From an uncultured Eubacteriales bacterium (GTDB taxonomy: Bacteria; Bacillota; Clostridia; Christensenellales; CAG-138): DNA of 34,084 nt. Of this stretch, positions 18,368-26,788 are shown piece by piece. Under the pieces are notes generated by a model, which worked only from the letters and a program-made list of their open reading frames with translations, was not told where the DNA came from and made no database searches. How positions within the stretch are numbered: position 1 is the first letter of the stretch; every line of letters starts with the position of its first letter. Position numbers and translations under genes: made by a program. The stretch spans positions 1,255 to 35,338 of the forward strand of contig CACWYB010000026.1 in the NCBI GenBank assembly GCA_902765005.1, given 5' to 3'.

Positions 18368-19417
18368 ATGACAAGACAGGTCCTGGTGGGCACCGTCCCC
18401 GTGGGCGGGGGCGCCCCCGTCACCATCCAATCCATGACCAACACGGACACCCGGGACGCCGCCGCCACCGTGGCGCAGATCCACCGCCTGGAGGAAGCCG
18501 GGTGTGAGATCGTGCGCTCCGCCGTCTTCGACATGAACGCGGCCAAAGCCCTGCGAAACATCGTGGACAATATCGCCGTCCCCCTGGTGGCGGACGTGCA
18601 TTTTGACTATCGGCTGGCCATCGCCGCCGTGGAGAACGGCTGCAGGAAGCTGCGCATCAACCCGGGCAACATCGGCTCCGCGGCGCGGGTGAAGGCCGTG
18701 GTGGACTGCTGCAAAATGCATCATATCCCCATCCGCATCGGCGTGAACGGGGGCTCCCTCGATAAGGACATGAAGGCCAAATTCCCGGAGGACCCCGTAT
18801 CCGCCATGGTGGAAAGCGCCCTTTCCCATGTGAGGCTGCTGGAACAGGAGGGCTTCTACGACACGGTCATCTCCGTGAAGCACTCCAGCGTCCGCTGCAC
18901 CGTGGCCGCCATGCGCAGGCTCCATGCCCTCGTCGACTACCCCCTGCACGTGGGCGTCACCGAGACGGGCAGCGGGGAAGCGGGGCTCATCAAATCCGCC
19001 GCGGGCATCGGGAGCCTGCTGCTGGACGGCATCGGCGACACCGTCCGGGTGAGCCTTACCGGCGACCCGGTCCAGGAGGTGCTGGCGGCTAAGAAGATCC
19101 TGGCGGCCATCGGCGTCCGGAAGGACGACGTGGAGATCATCTCCTGCCCTACCTGCGGCCGGACCCGGGTGGACCTGCCCGCCATCGCCGCCTACGTGAA
19201 CGAGCACGTGCGCCACAACGCCGGATACATAAAGATCGCGGTCATGGGCTGCGCCGTCAACGGCCCCGGAGAGGCCTCCGACGCGGACATCGGCATCGCC
19301 TTCGGCCAGGGGAACGGGGTCCTGTTCCGCCGGGGGGAGAAGGAAGCCGCCGGCCCGGTGCAGGAGATTTTAGACCGCCTGGTGGCGGAAGCCAACCAGA
19401 TGCTGGACAAGCAATAA
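18368..19417 (+). CDS. ispG: 4-hydroxy-3-methylbut-2-enyl-diphosphate synthase
   Basis: 349 residues. This [4Fe-4S] enzyme of the MEP pathway converts MEcPP to HMBPP. Blocks seen: VTIQSMTNTDTRD at the N-terminus (~18-30), VPLVADVHFDYRLAI (~74-88), KLRINPGNIG (~97), IRIGVNGGSLD (~121), DTVISVKHSS, LHVGVTETG and GIGDTVRVSLTGDP. The cluster-binding cysteines lie in SCPTCGRT (~258-265) and MGCAVNGPGEA (~292-302). It starts 4 nt after rseP, behind GGGGGTGAG. In clostridia the electron donor is usually flavodoxin or ferredoxin. Confidence 0.97.
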   Translation: MTRQVLVGTVPVGGGAPVTIQSMTNTDTRDAAATVAQIHRLEEAGCEIVRSAVFDMNAAKALRNIVDNIAVPLVADVHFDYRLAIAAVENGCRKLRINPGNIGSAARVKAVVDCCKMHHIPIRIGVNGGSLDKDMKAKFPEDPVSAMVESALSHVRLLEQEGFYDTVISVKHSSVRCTVAAMRRLHALVDYPLHVGVTETGSGEAGLIKSAAGIGSLLLDGIGDTVRVSLTGDPVQEVLAAKKILAAIGVRKDDVEIISCPTCGRTRVDLPAIAAYVNEHVRHNAGYIKIAVMGCAVNGPGEASDADIGIAFGQGNGVLFRRGEKEAAGPVQEILDRLVAEANQMLDKQ

Positions 19418-19471
19418 CCGCAGCGCAAGCGCGTCATAAGCGCGCACGCAACAGACGTAAGTGAGGTATAC

Positions 19472-22400
19472 ATGGAGCAGCCCCTGAGAGCGGCGTACGA
19501 GCAGGCAGGCATCACGGAACAGCAGATCACCATCGAGAACGTGCACCTCTTTCGAAGCACCGGCGCGGTGGAGGTTTCCTGCGCCCTCAGCGCCCCCTTG
19601 CCCCAGGAGAAGCTAAGCGCCTTTGAGGCGGCCATGCGGGCCCTGCTGGATCGCTACAGCCTCACCTTTACCTATGCCGTCCGGCCCCCTGAAGCGCCGG
19701 AACAGCAGGCGGAACCTGTCCCCGCGCCCCGGGCCGCGGCCCCTGCGCCTGCCCCCGCCGTGCCCCCCACGGCGGCGGTGGCCGTGAAGAAGAAGACCAA
19801 CGTGATCGAAGCGGACCTGCCGGAGAACGGCATCCTGCTGGGCAGCCGGATCCCCGGGGGCAAGCGGGCTCCCATCCACGATCTGGCGGAGGGGGACAGG
19901 CTCTTTACCATCGAGGGCCGCCTGGTGTCCGCCACCTTGCGGGAGGGCTGGGGCAACCGGAAGGAGAACGGCAAGAGCAGCTGGCGGATCCAGATGAACG
20001 TGACGGACTTCACCGATTCCGTCTACTGCGAGGCCACCTTCTTTGAGGAGTGGAAGGCCCAGCGGTTTTTGTTCTGGATCGAGTCCGCCAAGAAGAAGGG
20101 GAAGAACTTCGTCCTTCGGGGCACCTGCCGGAGCCGCAAATACAACCCGGAACTGAATTTCTATATCAACGACTGCAACCTTTCCGACCGAGTATTGCGC
20201 CAGGACACGGCCGAGAGCAAGCGGGCGGAGCTCCATCTGCACACCCGCATGTCCACCATGGACGGGCTCACGGACCTGACCGAGGCCTTCAAGACCGCCG
20301 CCCGCTGGGGCCACAAGGCCCTGGCCATCACGGACCACGGCAACGTGCAGGCCTTTCCCGAGGCCGCCAAGGCCTCCAAGGCCACCGGCGTCAAGGCTCT
20401 CTACGGGGTGGAGGGTTACCTGCTTCCCGACACGGTGGACGTGCCCATGGAGGGGGAGTTCGTGGCCTTCGACATCGAAACCACGGGCCTGAAGGCCGAG
20501 CAGTGCGACATCATCGAGATCGGCGCCGTCCGCCTGGTGGACGGCCAGGTCACCGAGCGGTTCGACACCTTCATCGACGACGGGGTGGTCATCCCCAAGA
20601 AGATCACCGAGCTCACCGGCATCACGAAGGATATGCTTGCCGGCGCCCCGTCCAGCCGGGAGGCTCTCAAGCGTTTTCGGGAATTCTGCGGCAACGCCTG
20701 CCTGGTGGCCCACAACGCCAAGTTCGACACGGGCTTTATCACCTTCCACGGGGAGAAGTTCGGCATCCGCTTCGATTTGCCCTATGCGGACACCCTCATG
20801 CTCTCCCGCTATATCCTCCATGACGACGTGCCCAACCACAAGCTGGACACCCTCTGCGAACATTTTTCCATCGACATGGGCAGCCACCACCGGGCGGACG
20901 ACGATGCCAACTCCTGCGCCATGCTCCTGCTCAAAATGATGGAGGAGCTGAAGAAGATGGGGGTGCAGAGCCTGCCCGTGGTGCCGGACGCCGCCGCCGA
21001 GCGGGATCGGCACCTGAAGAAGGAGAAGCAGAAGACCTACCATATCATCATCCTGGCCGAGGATCAGCCGGGCATGAAGAACCTCTACAAGCTCATCAGC
21101 TTTTCCAACCTGGATCATCTTCGGGGCGGCAAGCCCCAGATCCCCCGGAGCATGCTCTCCGTCTTTCGGGGCGGCCTCATTTTGGGCTCGGCCTGCGAGG
21201 CGGGGGAGCTGTATCGGGCGGTTTTGGCCGGGGAGCCGGAGGAGAAGCTCCTGCAGATCGCTTCCTATTACGACTACCTGGAGATCCAGCCCGACGGCAA
21301 CAACGCCTTCCTCCTGCGGGAGGGCCAGGTGAAGGACGCGGAGGGCCTCCACGACATCAACCGCAGGATCCTCGCCCTGGGCGACAGGCTGGGCAAGATG
21401 ACCGTGGCCACGGGAGACGTGCATTTTCTGGAGCCCGAGGACGCCATCTATCGCCAGATCCTGCTTTACAAGCTGGGCTTCGACGACGCGGCCTTCCAGG
21501 CTCCCCTGTATTTTAAGCCCACCCAGGAGATGCTGGAGGAGTTTTCCTACCTGGGCGACCGGGCACAGGAGGTCGTCATCGACAACCCCAACGCCATCGC
21601 CGATCGGATCCAGGTCCTCAAGCCCTTCCCCGACGGCACCCACGCCCCCATGATCCCCGACGCGGAGAACGAGCTCACCCGCATGACCATGGACAAGGCC
21701 CACAGCATCTACGGCGACCCCCTGCCCGAGGTGGTGCAAAAGCGCCTGGACAAGGAATTGAAGTCCATCATCGGCAACCACTTCGCCTCCCTGTATCTCA
21801 TGGCCCAGCGGCTGGTCCACAAGTCCAACTCCGACGGATACCTGGTGGGCTCCCGAGGCTCCGTGGGCAGCTCCTTCGTGGCCACCATGTCCGGCATCAC
21901 GGAGGTGAACCCGCTGCCGCCCCACTACGTGTGCCCCCAGTGCAAGTTCAGCGACTTTGACATCGACCCCCTCCAATACAACACCGGCGTGGACCTGCCG
22001 GACCGGGTCTGCCCGGTCTGCGGGGCGCAGCTGAAAAAGGACGGGTTCGAGATCCCCTTCGAGGTCTTCCTGGGCTTCAAGGGGGACAAGACCCCCGATA
22101 TCGACCTGAATTTCTCCGGCGAGTACCAGCACCGGGCCCACAAGTATGTGGAGGAGATGTTCGGCGAGCACCACGCCTACCGGGCGGGCACCATCGCCGG
22201 CATCGCGGAGAAGAAGGGCTTCGAGTGCGTCTACCACTACGCCGAGGTCACGGGCCAGACCCTGCGCCGGGCGGAGATCGAGCGGCTGAGCCAGGGGTGC
22301 CTCAACGTGAAGGTGACCACGGGCCAGCACCCGGCGGGCATCGTCATCGTCCCCAAGGACGAGGATATCTACATGTTCACCCCCATCCAGTACCCGGCGG

Positions 22401-23533
22401 ACAAGGTGGAGCAGGGGACCATCACCACCCACTTCGACTTCCACGCCATGGACGACCGGCTGGTGAAGCTGGACATCCTGGGCCATTATGATCCCACCGC
22501 CCTCAGGATGCTCCAGGATCTAACCGGCATCGACCCCACCACCATCCCCCTGGACGACCCCGAGACGCGCAAGATCTACTCCTCACCGGAGCCCTTGCAC
22601 GTGGACTTGTCCGCCCTGGAGTGCACCGTGGGGACCCTGGGCGTGCCGGAATTCGGCACCAGCTTCGTGCAGAAGGTTTTGGAGCAGACCCGCCCCACCA
22701 CCATGGAGGAGCTGGTCCGCATCTCGGGCCTGACCCACGGCACGGATGTGTGGCTCAACAACGCCGAGCCCCTGGTGGTCAACGGCATCGCCAAGCTCAA
22801 GGAGGTCCTTTGCACCCGGGACGACATCATGAACTACCTCATCGCCCACGGGATGGAGGCCTCCCTCTCCTTCAAGATCATGGAGCGGGTCCGCAAGGGC
22901 AAGGGCCTGACCGACGAGATGGAGGACGCCATGCACCAGGGGAAGATCCCCGCCTGGTTCATCGACTCCTGCAAGAAGATCAAGTATATGTTCCCCCGGG
23001 GCCACGCCGTGGCCTACACCATGATGGGCTTCCGCATCGCCTACTTCAAGGTCCATCACCCCCTGGAGTTCTACACGGTCTACTTCACCGTCCGGGCGGA
23101 CTCCTTCGATATCTCCCGATCGTTGGGCGGGGCCAAGGCCGTTCTGGAGCAGATCCACACCCTGGAAAAGAACCTGAATGCCGCCGACGCCGACGCCTCC
23201 AAGAAGGACAAGGACCTGATCACCATCCTCGAGGTGGTCTATGAGATGAACATGCGGGGCATCGAGCTCTTGCCCGTGGACATCTACAAGTCCCAGGGCA
23301 CCAAGTTCACCATCGAAAACGGCGCCATCCGGCCCCCCTTCAACTCCATCCCCGGCGTGGGGGACAACGCCGCCGTGGCCATGGCCGAGAACCGGGGCAG
23401 CGAGCCCTTTAGGTCCATCGAGGAGTTCGCCGCCCGCACCGGCGCCAACAGCGGCGTCATTTCCGCCCTGGAAGGGGTGGGGTGCTTCGAGGGCCTGCCC
23501 AAGAGCGACCAGATCTCCCTGTTCGATTTTTGA
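19472..23533 (+). CDS. polC: DNA polymerase III PolC-type, alpha subunit with proofreading
   Basis: 1353 residues, somewhat shorter than the ~1440 of Bacillus PolC, mainly because of a short, Pro/Ala-rich N-terminal part (residues ~75-105). Domain order: N-terminal and OB region to ~245, PHP start AELHLHTRMSTMDG (~251), the inserted DEDD exonuclease FVAFDIETTGL (~329) to HHRADDDAN, the rest of PHP, then the polymerase core with SDGYLVGSRGSVGSSF. The zinc-site cysteines CPQC...CPVC are near 820-850, catalytic PDIDLNFS is at ~876, then TTGQHPAGI, FPRGHAVAY and the C-terminal helix-hairpin-helix region IPGVGDN (~1290). It ends in a beta-clamp-binding-like QISLFDF. This is the main replicase of low-GC-type Firmicutes. 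There is no terminator before the rny promoter. Confidence 0.97.
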   Translation: MEQPLRAAYEQAGITEQQITIENVHLFRSTGAVEVSCALSAPLPQEKLSAFEAAMRALLDRYSLTFTYAVRPPEAPEQQAEPVPAPRAAAPAPAPAVPPTAAVAVKKKTNVIEADLPENGILLGSRIPGGKRAPIHDLAEGDRLFTIEGRLVSATLREGWGNRKENGKSSWRIQMNVTDFTDSVYCEATFFEEWKAQRFLFWIESAKKKGKNFVLRGTCRSRKYNPELNFYINDCNLSDRVLRQDTAESKRAELHLHTRMSTMDGLTDLTEAFKTAARWGHKALAITDHGNVQAFPEAAKASKATGVKALYGVEGYLLPDTVDVPMEGEFVAFDIETTGLKAEQCDIIEIGAVRLVDGQVTERFDTFIDDGVVIPKKITELTGITKDMLAGAPSSREALKRFREFCGNACLVAHNAKFDTGFITFHGEKFGIRFDLPYADTLMLSRYILHDDVPNHKLDTLCEHFSIDMGSHHRADDDANSCAMLLLKMMEELKKMGVQSLPVVPDAAAERDRHLKKEKQKTYHIIILAEDQPGMKNLYKLISFSNLDHLRGGKPQIPRSMLSVFRGGLILGSACEAGELYRAVLAGEPEEKLLQIASYYDYLEIQPDGNNAFLLREGQVKDAEGLHDINRRILALGDRLGKMTVATGDVHFLEPEDAIYRQILLYKLGFDDAAFQAPLYFKPTQEMLEEFSYLGDRAQEVVIDNPNAIADRIQVLKPFPDGTHAPMIPDAENELTRMTMDKAHSIYGDPLPEVVQKRLDKELKSIIGNHFASLYLMAQRLVHKSNSDGYLVGSRGSVGSSFVATMSGITEVNPLPPHYVCPQCKFSDFDIDPLQYNTGVDLPDRVCPVCGAQLKKDGFEIPFEVFLGFKGDKTPDIDLNFSGEYQHRAHKYVEEMFGEHHAYRAGTIAGIAEKKGFECVYHYAEVTGQTLRRAEIERLSQGCLNVKVTTGQHPAGIVIVPKDEDIYMFTPIQYPADKVEQGTITTHFDFHAMDDRLVKLDILGHYDPTALRMLQDLTGIDPTTIPLDDPETRKIYSSPEPLHVDLSALECTVGTLGVPEFGTSFVQKVLEQTRPTTMEELVRISGLTHGTDVWLNNAEPLVVNGIAKLKEVLCTRDDIMNYLIAHGMEASLSFKIMERVRKGKGLTDEMEDAMHQGKIPAWFIDSCKKIKYMFPRGHAVAYTMMGFRIAYFKVHHPLEFYTVYFTVRADSFDISRSLGGAKAVLEQIHTLEKNLNAADADASKKDKDLITILEVVYEMNMRGIELLPVDIYKSQGTKFTIENGAIRPPFNSIPGVGDNAAVAMAENRGSEPFRSIEEFAARTGANSGVISALEGVGCFEGLPKSDQISLFDF

Positions 23534-23555
23534 GCATAAAAGGAGAGTAAAACGC

Positions 23556-23584
23556 TTGACAGTGGGGAGGCGAAATCGTATAAT
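23556..23584 (+). promoter_or_regulatory. perfect-consensus sigma-A promoter of rny
   Basis: TTGACA (23556-23561), 17 nt and TATAAT (23579-23584): both boxes and the spacing are exact consensus. Transcription from here gives a leader of about 165 nt, AT-rich in contrast to the surroundings. Confidence 0.92.
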
Positions 23585-23711
23585 AATTTCAAGTAATCTG
23601 CACGCTCGGTGCGTTCATAGATAGATATATATATAGATGCTGGGAAGATAAGCGAATAAAGGCTTTTAACATATACAGCGAATATATACACCCATGGTAT
23701 GGACTATTATG

Positions 23712-23738
23712 ACCGGGCGTCTGCCCGGTTATATTTTT
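23712..23738 (+). promoter_or_regulatory. terminator-like hairpin in the rny leader
   Basis: ACCGGGC-GTCT-GCCCGGT followed by TATATTTTTAT, ending just before the GGGAG ribosome binding site of rny. It looks like an intrinsic terminator placed inside the 5' leader, so it could attenuate transcription from the very strong promoter, or block RNase entry. It might instead be a real terminator for a short transcript from 23591. Confidence 0.65.
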
Positions 23739-23757
23739 ATAGATGGGAGATGAAACT

Positions 23758-25235
23758 ATGCAGTGGTGGTATTTGATCCCCGCCATCGTGCTGGGGGCAT
23801 TCATCGGCATCGCGATCGGCTATATCTACCGCAAGAACGTTGCGGAAGCCAAAATCGCCAAGGCTGAGGACGCCGTCCGCACCATGCTGGATGAAGCACA
23901 GAAAAAGGCTGAAGATATTCGCAAGGAGAAGGAACTGGAAGCCAAGGAGGAGATCTACAAGCTCCGCACCGAGGCCGAGAAGGAGAACCGGGACCGCCGC
24001 AACGAGCTGCAGCGCACCGAGCGCCGGCTCTTCCAGCGGGAGGAGTCCCTGGATAAGAAGATCGAGGCCGTGGAGGCCCGGGAGCAGGCGCTGAACCAGC
24101 GCGCCGCCAAGGTGGACCAGCGGGAAGCGGACGCCGAGGCGCTGGTGGAGAAGCAGGAGCAGGAGCTGGAGCGGATCTCCGGCCTGACCGTGGACTCCGC
24201 CAAGGAGATGCTCCTTGCCCGGGTGGAGGAGGAAGCCAAGCACGACGCCGCCATCCTGCTCCGGGACATCGAGCAGAAGACCAAGGAGGAAGCGGACCGG
24301 AAGGCCCGGAACATCGTCACCCTGGCCATCCAGCGCTGCGCCGCCGACCATGTGGCCGAGGCCACCGTGTCCGTGGTGCCCCTGCCCAACGACGAGATGA
24401 AGGGCCGGATCATCGGCCGTGAGGGCCGGAACATCCGGGCCCTGGAGACCGCCACCGGCGTGGACCTTATCATCGACGACACCCCCGAGGCCGTCATCCT
24501 CTCTGCCTTCGACCCGGTCCGCCGGGAGATCGCCAGGATCGCCCTGGAGAAGCTCATCATGGACGGCCGCATCCACCCCGCCCGCATCGAGGAGATGGTG
24601 GAGAAGGCCAAGAAGGAGGTCAGCAACCAGATCCGGGAGGCCGGCGAGGCCGCCGTGCTGGAGGTTGGCGTCCATGGGCTCCACCACGAGCTCATCCGCT
24701 ACCTGGGCCGGATGAAGTACCGCACCAGCTACGGGCAGAACGTGCTGAACCACTCCATCGAGGTGGCGCACCTGGCCGGCATCATGGCCGCTGAGGTGGG
24801 CGCCAACGTGGCGCTGGCCACCCGGGCGGGCCTGCTGCACGACATCGGCAAGTCCATCGACCATGAGGTGGAGGGCTCCCATGTGGAGATCGGCGCGGAC
24901 CTGGCCAAGAAGTACCGGGAGAACAACCAGGTCATCCACTGCATCATGGCTCACCACAACGACGTGGAGCCCCAGACCCTGGAGGCCGTGCTGGTCCAGG
25001 CCGCGGACGCCATTTCCGCCGCCCGCCCCGGCGCCCGCCGCGAGACCTTGGAAACCTACATCAAGCGCCTTGAAAAGCTGGAGGAGATCGCCAACTCCTT
25101 CGACGGCGTGGACAACTCCTACGCCATCCAGGCCGGCCGCGAGGTCCCAAGCGCATCGAGAACGAGATGGAGTACCCCGGCCAGATCAAGGTCAACGTGA
25201 TCCGGGAGACCCGGACCATGGAGCTGGCGAAATAA
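23758..25235 (+). CDS. rny: ribonuclease Y, reading frame broken near the 3' end
   Basis: RNase Y is the membrane-anchored endoribonuclease that starts mRNA decay in Firmicutes. The order is one N-terminal transmembrane helix ([20 protein letters not shown]), a long Glu/Lys/Arg coiled coil to ~200, a KH domain ([20 protein letters not shown], ~215-234) and an HD domain with [13 protein letters not shown] (~360) and AHHNDVEPQ. After [10 protein letters not shown] the frame is lost. The true C-terminus [20 protein letters not shown] then TRTMELAK resumes in another frame and stops at 25235. About 22 residues (RVMVKPEEVDD..LLARDIA-type) are absent. This fits a 64-nt gap with 2 nt left over, matching the observed shift. 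The start at 23758 fits GGGAG 8 nt upstream; the ATG at 23743 lacks one. Confidence 0.93.
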
Positions 25236-25269
25236 AGGAACGTATTGAAAGCCGGTATCCCTGTACCGG

Positions 25270-25506
25270 GTGCAAAACATAGTCGAAACCTGCACTACGT
25301 TTGGTTTCTCGTTGTTTTGCCCGTGCTGCGCCTTGCTGTATCTGCCACAGGCAGCGCAATGGCTTCGCACCCTGAAAGAAAAGGGACCCAAAAGAACTTT
25401 AAGAAGGAGGCTGAGTAGGTTTACATAGCCTCCTTTTGCTTCTTAAGCTTTTCTTTTTGGGCACCTTTTTCTTTTCACTGAAAAGAAAAAGGTGCAAAAG
25501 AAAAAA
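25270..25506 (+). repeat. composite palindromic element, copy 3 (long form)
   Basis: The order is: a ~105-nt extension (25270-25372) containing GCAAAACATAGTCGAAACC and GCCACAGGCAGCG, then GAAAGAAAAGGGACC, CCAAAAGAACTTTAAG, a variable middle with GGAGGCTGAGTAGG/CATAGCCTCC pairing, then GCTTTTCTTTTTG and the hairpin GCACCTTTTTCTTTTC / GAAAAGAAAAAGGTGC (25460-25494). It matches copy 2 (9841-10082) in inverted orientation along its whole length. It fills the gap between rny and the dipeptidase gene, and its 3' edge is only 15 nt from the dipeptidase ATG. No gene is seen in it. Confidence 0.85.
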
Positions 25507-25521
25507 GTAAAGGTGGTCCAT

Positions 25522-26448
25522 ATGAACTTTCCCATCGCCGACGCGCACTGCGATTTTCTCTACGGGGCCATGGAGTATGGCTACGACATCAACACCCTGC
25601 GCCGGGACCAGGTGATCCACCTGCCGTACCTCAGGCAGGGCAACGTGAAGATGCAGTTTTTCGCCTGCTGGTACGATTCAAAGCTCAAGACCCCGCCGCT
25701 CCAGCAGGGCCTGACCATGGTGGACTGCTACAACCGGATGCTGAAAAACAACCCTGTCTTCGTGCCCTTCACCCGTGACTTCAACCCCAACGGCGACAGG
25801 ATCGCGGCGGTCCTCACCATCGAGGGCGGGGAGATCTGCGAGGGGAGCCTGGCCATGCTCCGCATCTTTAAGCAGCTGGGCGTGAAGACCATGACCTTCA
25901 CCTGGAACGAGAACAACGAGCTGGCCGGCGCGGCCATGGCCCGGCGGCAGAAGGGCCTCACCATCCTGGGCCGGGAGATGCTCCGGGAGATGAACGAAAT
26001 CGGCGTGGCGCTGGACGTGAGCCACCTTTCCGACGACGGCATCCGGGACGCCCTGGAATTCTCCACGAAGCCCATCTTCGCCTCTCATTCCAATGCCCGG
26101 GCCCTGATGGATTCCCCCCGGTGCCTGCCCGACGACCTCATCCGCCAGATCGCCCTCCAGGGCGGCGTCATCGGCGTAAACTTCTACGGCCCCCAGCTCA
26201 CCCCCAACAGGCAGGCCTGCATCGACGACATCGTCCGGCATATCCTGCACATCGTCAGCATCGGCGGCGTGGACTGCTGCTGCTTCGGCTCCGACTTCGA
26301 CGGCATGAGCGTCTACCCCCGGGACCTGAAGAACAGCGCCGACTACCCGGCCCTCTGCGAAGCCCTCCTCAAGGCCGGCTTCAACGAGGAGCAGGTCTCC
26401 CGCATCGCCTACTGGAACCTGCACCGGTATCTTTCACAATTCGTTTGA
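25522..26448 (+). CDS. membrane dipeptidase (peptidase family M19)
   Basis: 308 residues, like other bacterial M19 enzymes, which are binuclear zinc dipeptidases of the TIM-barrel amidohydrolase superfamily and hydrolyse short peptides, often with D-residues. Motifs: IADAHCDFLY (~5-14) with the HxD metal ligands, LTIEGGE (the bridging Glu, ~96-102), VALDVSHLSDDG (~164), IFASHSNARALMDSPR (~189) and CCFGSDFDGM (~252-261). There is no signal peptide, so it is probably cytoplasmic despite the family name. The start at 25522 was chosen because AAAGGTGG precedes it and the family begins just before the HxD motif. An upstream ATG at 25492 lies within the repeat. It is monocistronic; its stop codon lies inside the tRNA-Trp promoter. 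Confidence 0.93.
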   Translation: MNFPIADAHCDFLYGAMEYGYDINTLRRDQVIHLPYLRQGNVKMQFFACWYDSKLKTPPLQQGLTMVDCYNRMLKNNPVFVPFTRDFNPNGDRIAAVLTIEGGEICEGSLAMLRIFKQLGVKTMTFTWNENNELAGAAMARRQKGLTILGREMLREMNEIGVALDVSHLSDDGIRDALEFSTKPIFASHSNARALMDSPRCLPDDLIRQIALQGGVIGVNFYGPQLTPNRQACIDDIVRHILHIVSIGGVDCCCFGSDFDGMSVYPRDLKNSADYPALCEALLKAGFNEEQVSRIAYWNLHRYLSQFV

Positions 26449-26474
26449 CAAACACGGCACCGGTGTGCTATACT
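26445..26474 (+). promoter_or_regulatory. tRNA-Trp promoter
   Basis: TTGACA (26445-26450) overlaps the dipeptidase stop codon. It is followed after 18 nt by TATACT (26469-26474) with TGC in front, 29 nt before the tRNA. Confidence 0.82.
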
Positions 26475-26502
26475 GCTTCCGTTGCCGAAATCGGCGCTTA
26501 TT

Positions 26503-26576
26503 AGGGGCATGATGTAATGGTAACATAGCGGTCTCCAAAACCGTTCTTGAGGGTTCGAGTCCTTCTGCCCCTGCCA
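26503..26576 (+). tRNA. tRNA-Trp (anticodon CCA)
   Basis: A 74-nt cloverleaf: acceptor AGGGGCA pairs with TGCCCCT, the anticodon stem CGGT-CTCCAAA-ACCG presents CCA, the T arm is GAGGGTTCGAGTCCTTC, the discriminator base is G and the CCA end is encoded. It stands alone with its own promoter and terminator. Confidence 0.96.
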
Positions 26577-26579
26577 AAA

Positions 26580-26612
26580 GAGATACCACCCATCCGGGTG
26601 GTATCTCTTTTT
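26580..26612 (+). terminator. tRNA-Trp terminator
   Basis: GAGATACCACCC-ATCC-GGGTGGTATCTC, a perfect 12-bp stem followed by TTTTT, 4 nt after the tRNA. Confidence 0.93.
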
Positions 26613-26621
26613 GATTAGATT

Positions 26622-26725
26622 GGGCAGAAGGACTCGAACGGCTTCGGTAATGAATCAGGCCCCTGTGGGGCCCGAGAGCCGAAGCCCGACCAAGCCCGCA
26701 GGTGCGAATTCGAGTCCTTCTGCCC
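26622..26725. repeat. inverted repeat derived from the tRNA-Trp 3' end
   Basis: The 17-nt TTCGAGTCCTTCTGCCC of the tRNA T arm and acceptor (26554-26570) recurs exactly at 26709-26725, and as its reverse complement at 26622-26638. The two copies can pair to close a ~104-nt structure. Inside it lies a nested hairpin, GGCTTCGG (26640-26647) with CCGAAGCC, and GGCCCC-TGT-GGGGCC at its tip. No coding gene is present; open frames antisense to the tRNA are the familiar artefact. A tRNA-derived repeat or a remnant of an element that recombined at the tRNA are both possible. Confidence 0.75.
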
Positions 26726-26731
26726 TCCCCC

Positions 26732-26760
26732 TTGCAAATCGTGGTTTTTCCTGCTATCAT
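26732..26760 (+). promoter_or_regulatory. promoter of the GNAT gene
   Basis: TTGCAA (26732-26737), a 17-nt spacer and TATCAT (26755-26760) with TGC in front (extended -10), 28 nt before the ATG. Confidence 0.7.
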
Positions 26761-26788
26761 CTTATAAAATCATACTCAGGAGGCGCCC

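Noticed and set aside
19613-22486. A 957-codon open frame antisense to polC
   Set aside because: It is a shadow caused by high GC and codon bias. It is Gly/His/Leu/Val-rich without domains, while the plus strand is clearly PolC.
26434-26760. A 108-codon frame antisense to tRNA-Trp
   Set aside because: Its peptide (GAEGLEPSRTVLETAMLPLHH-type) is the well-known artefact of translating antisense to a tRNA and its repeat.
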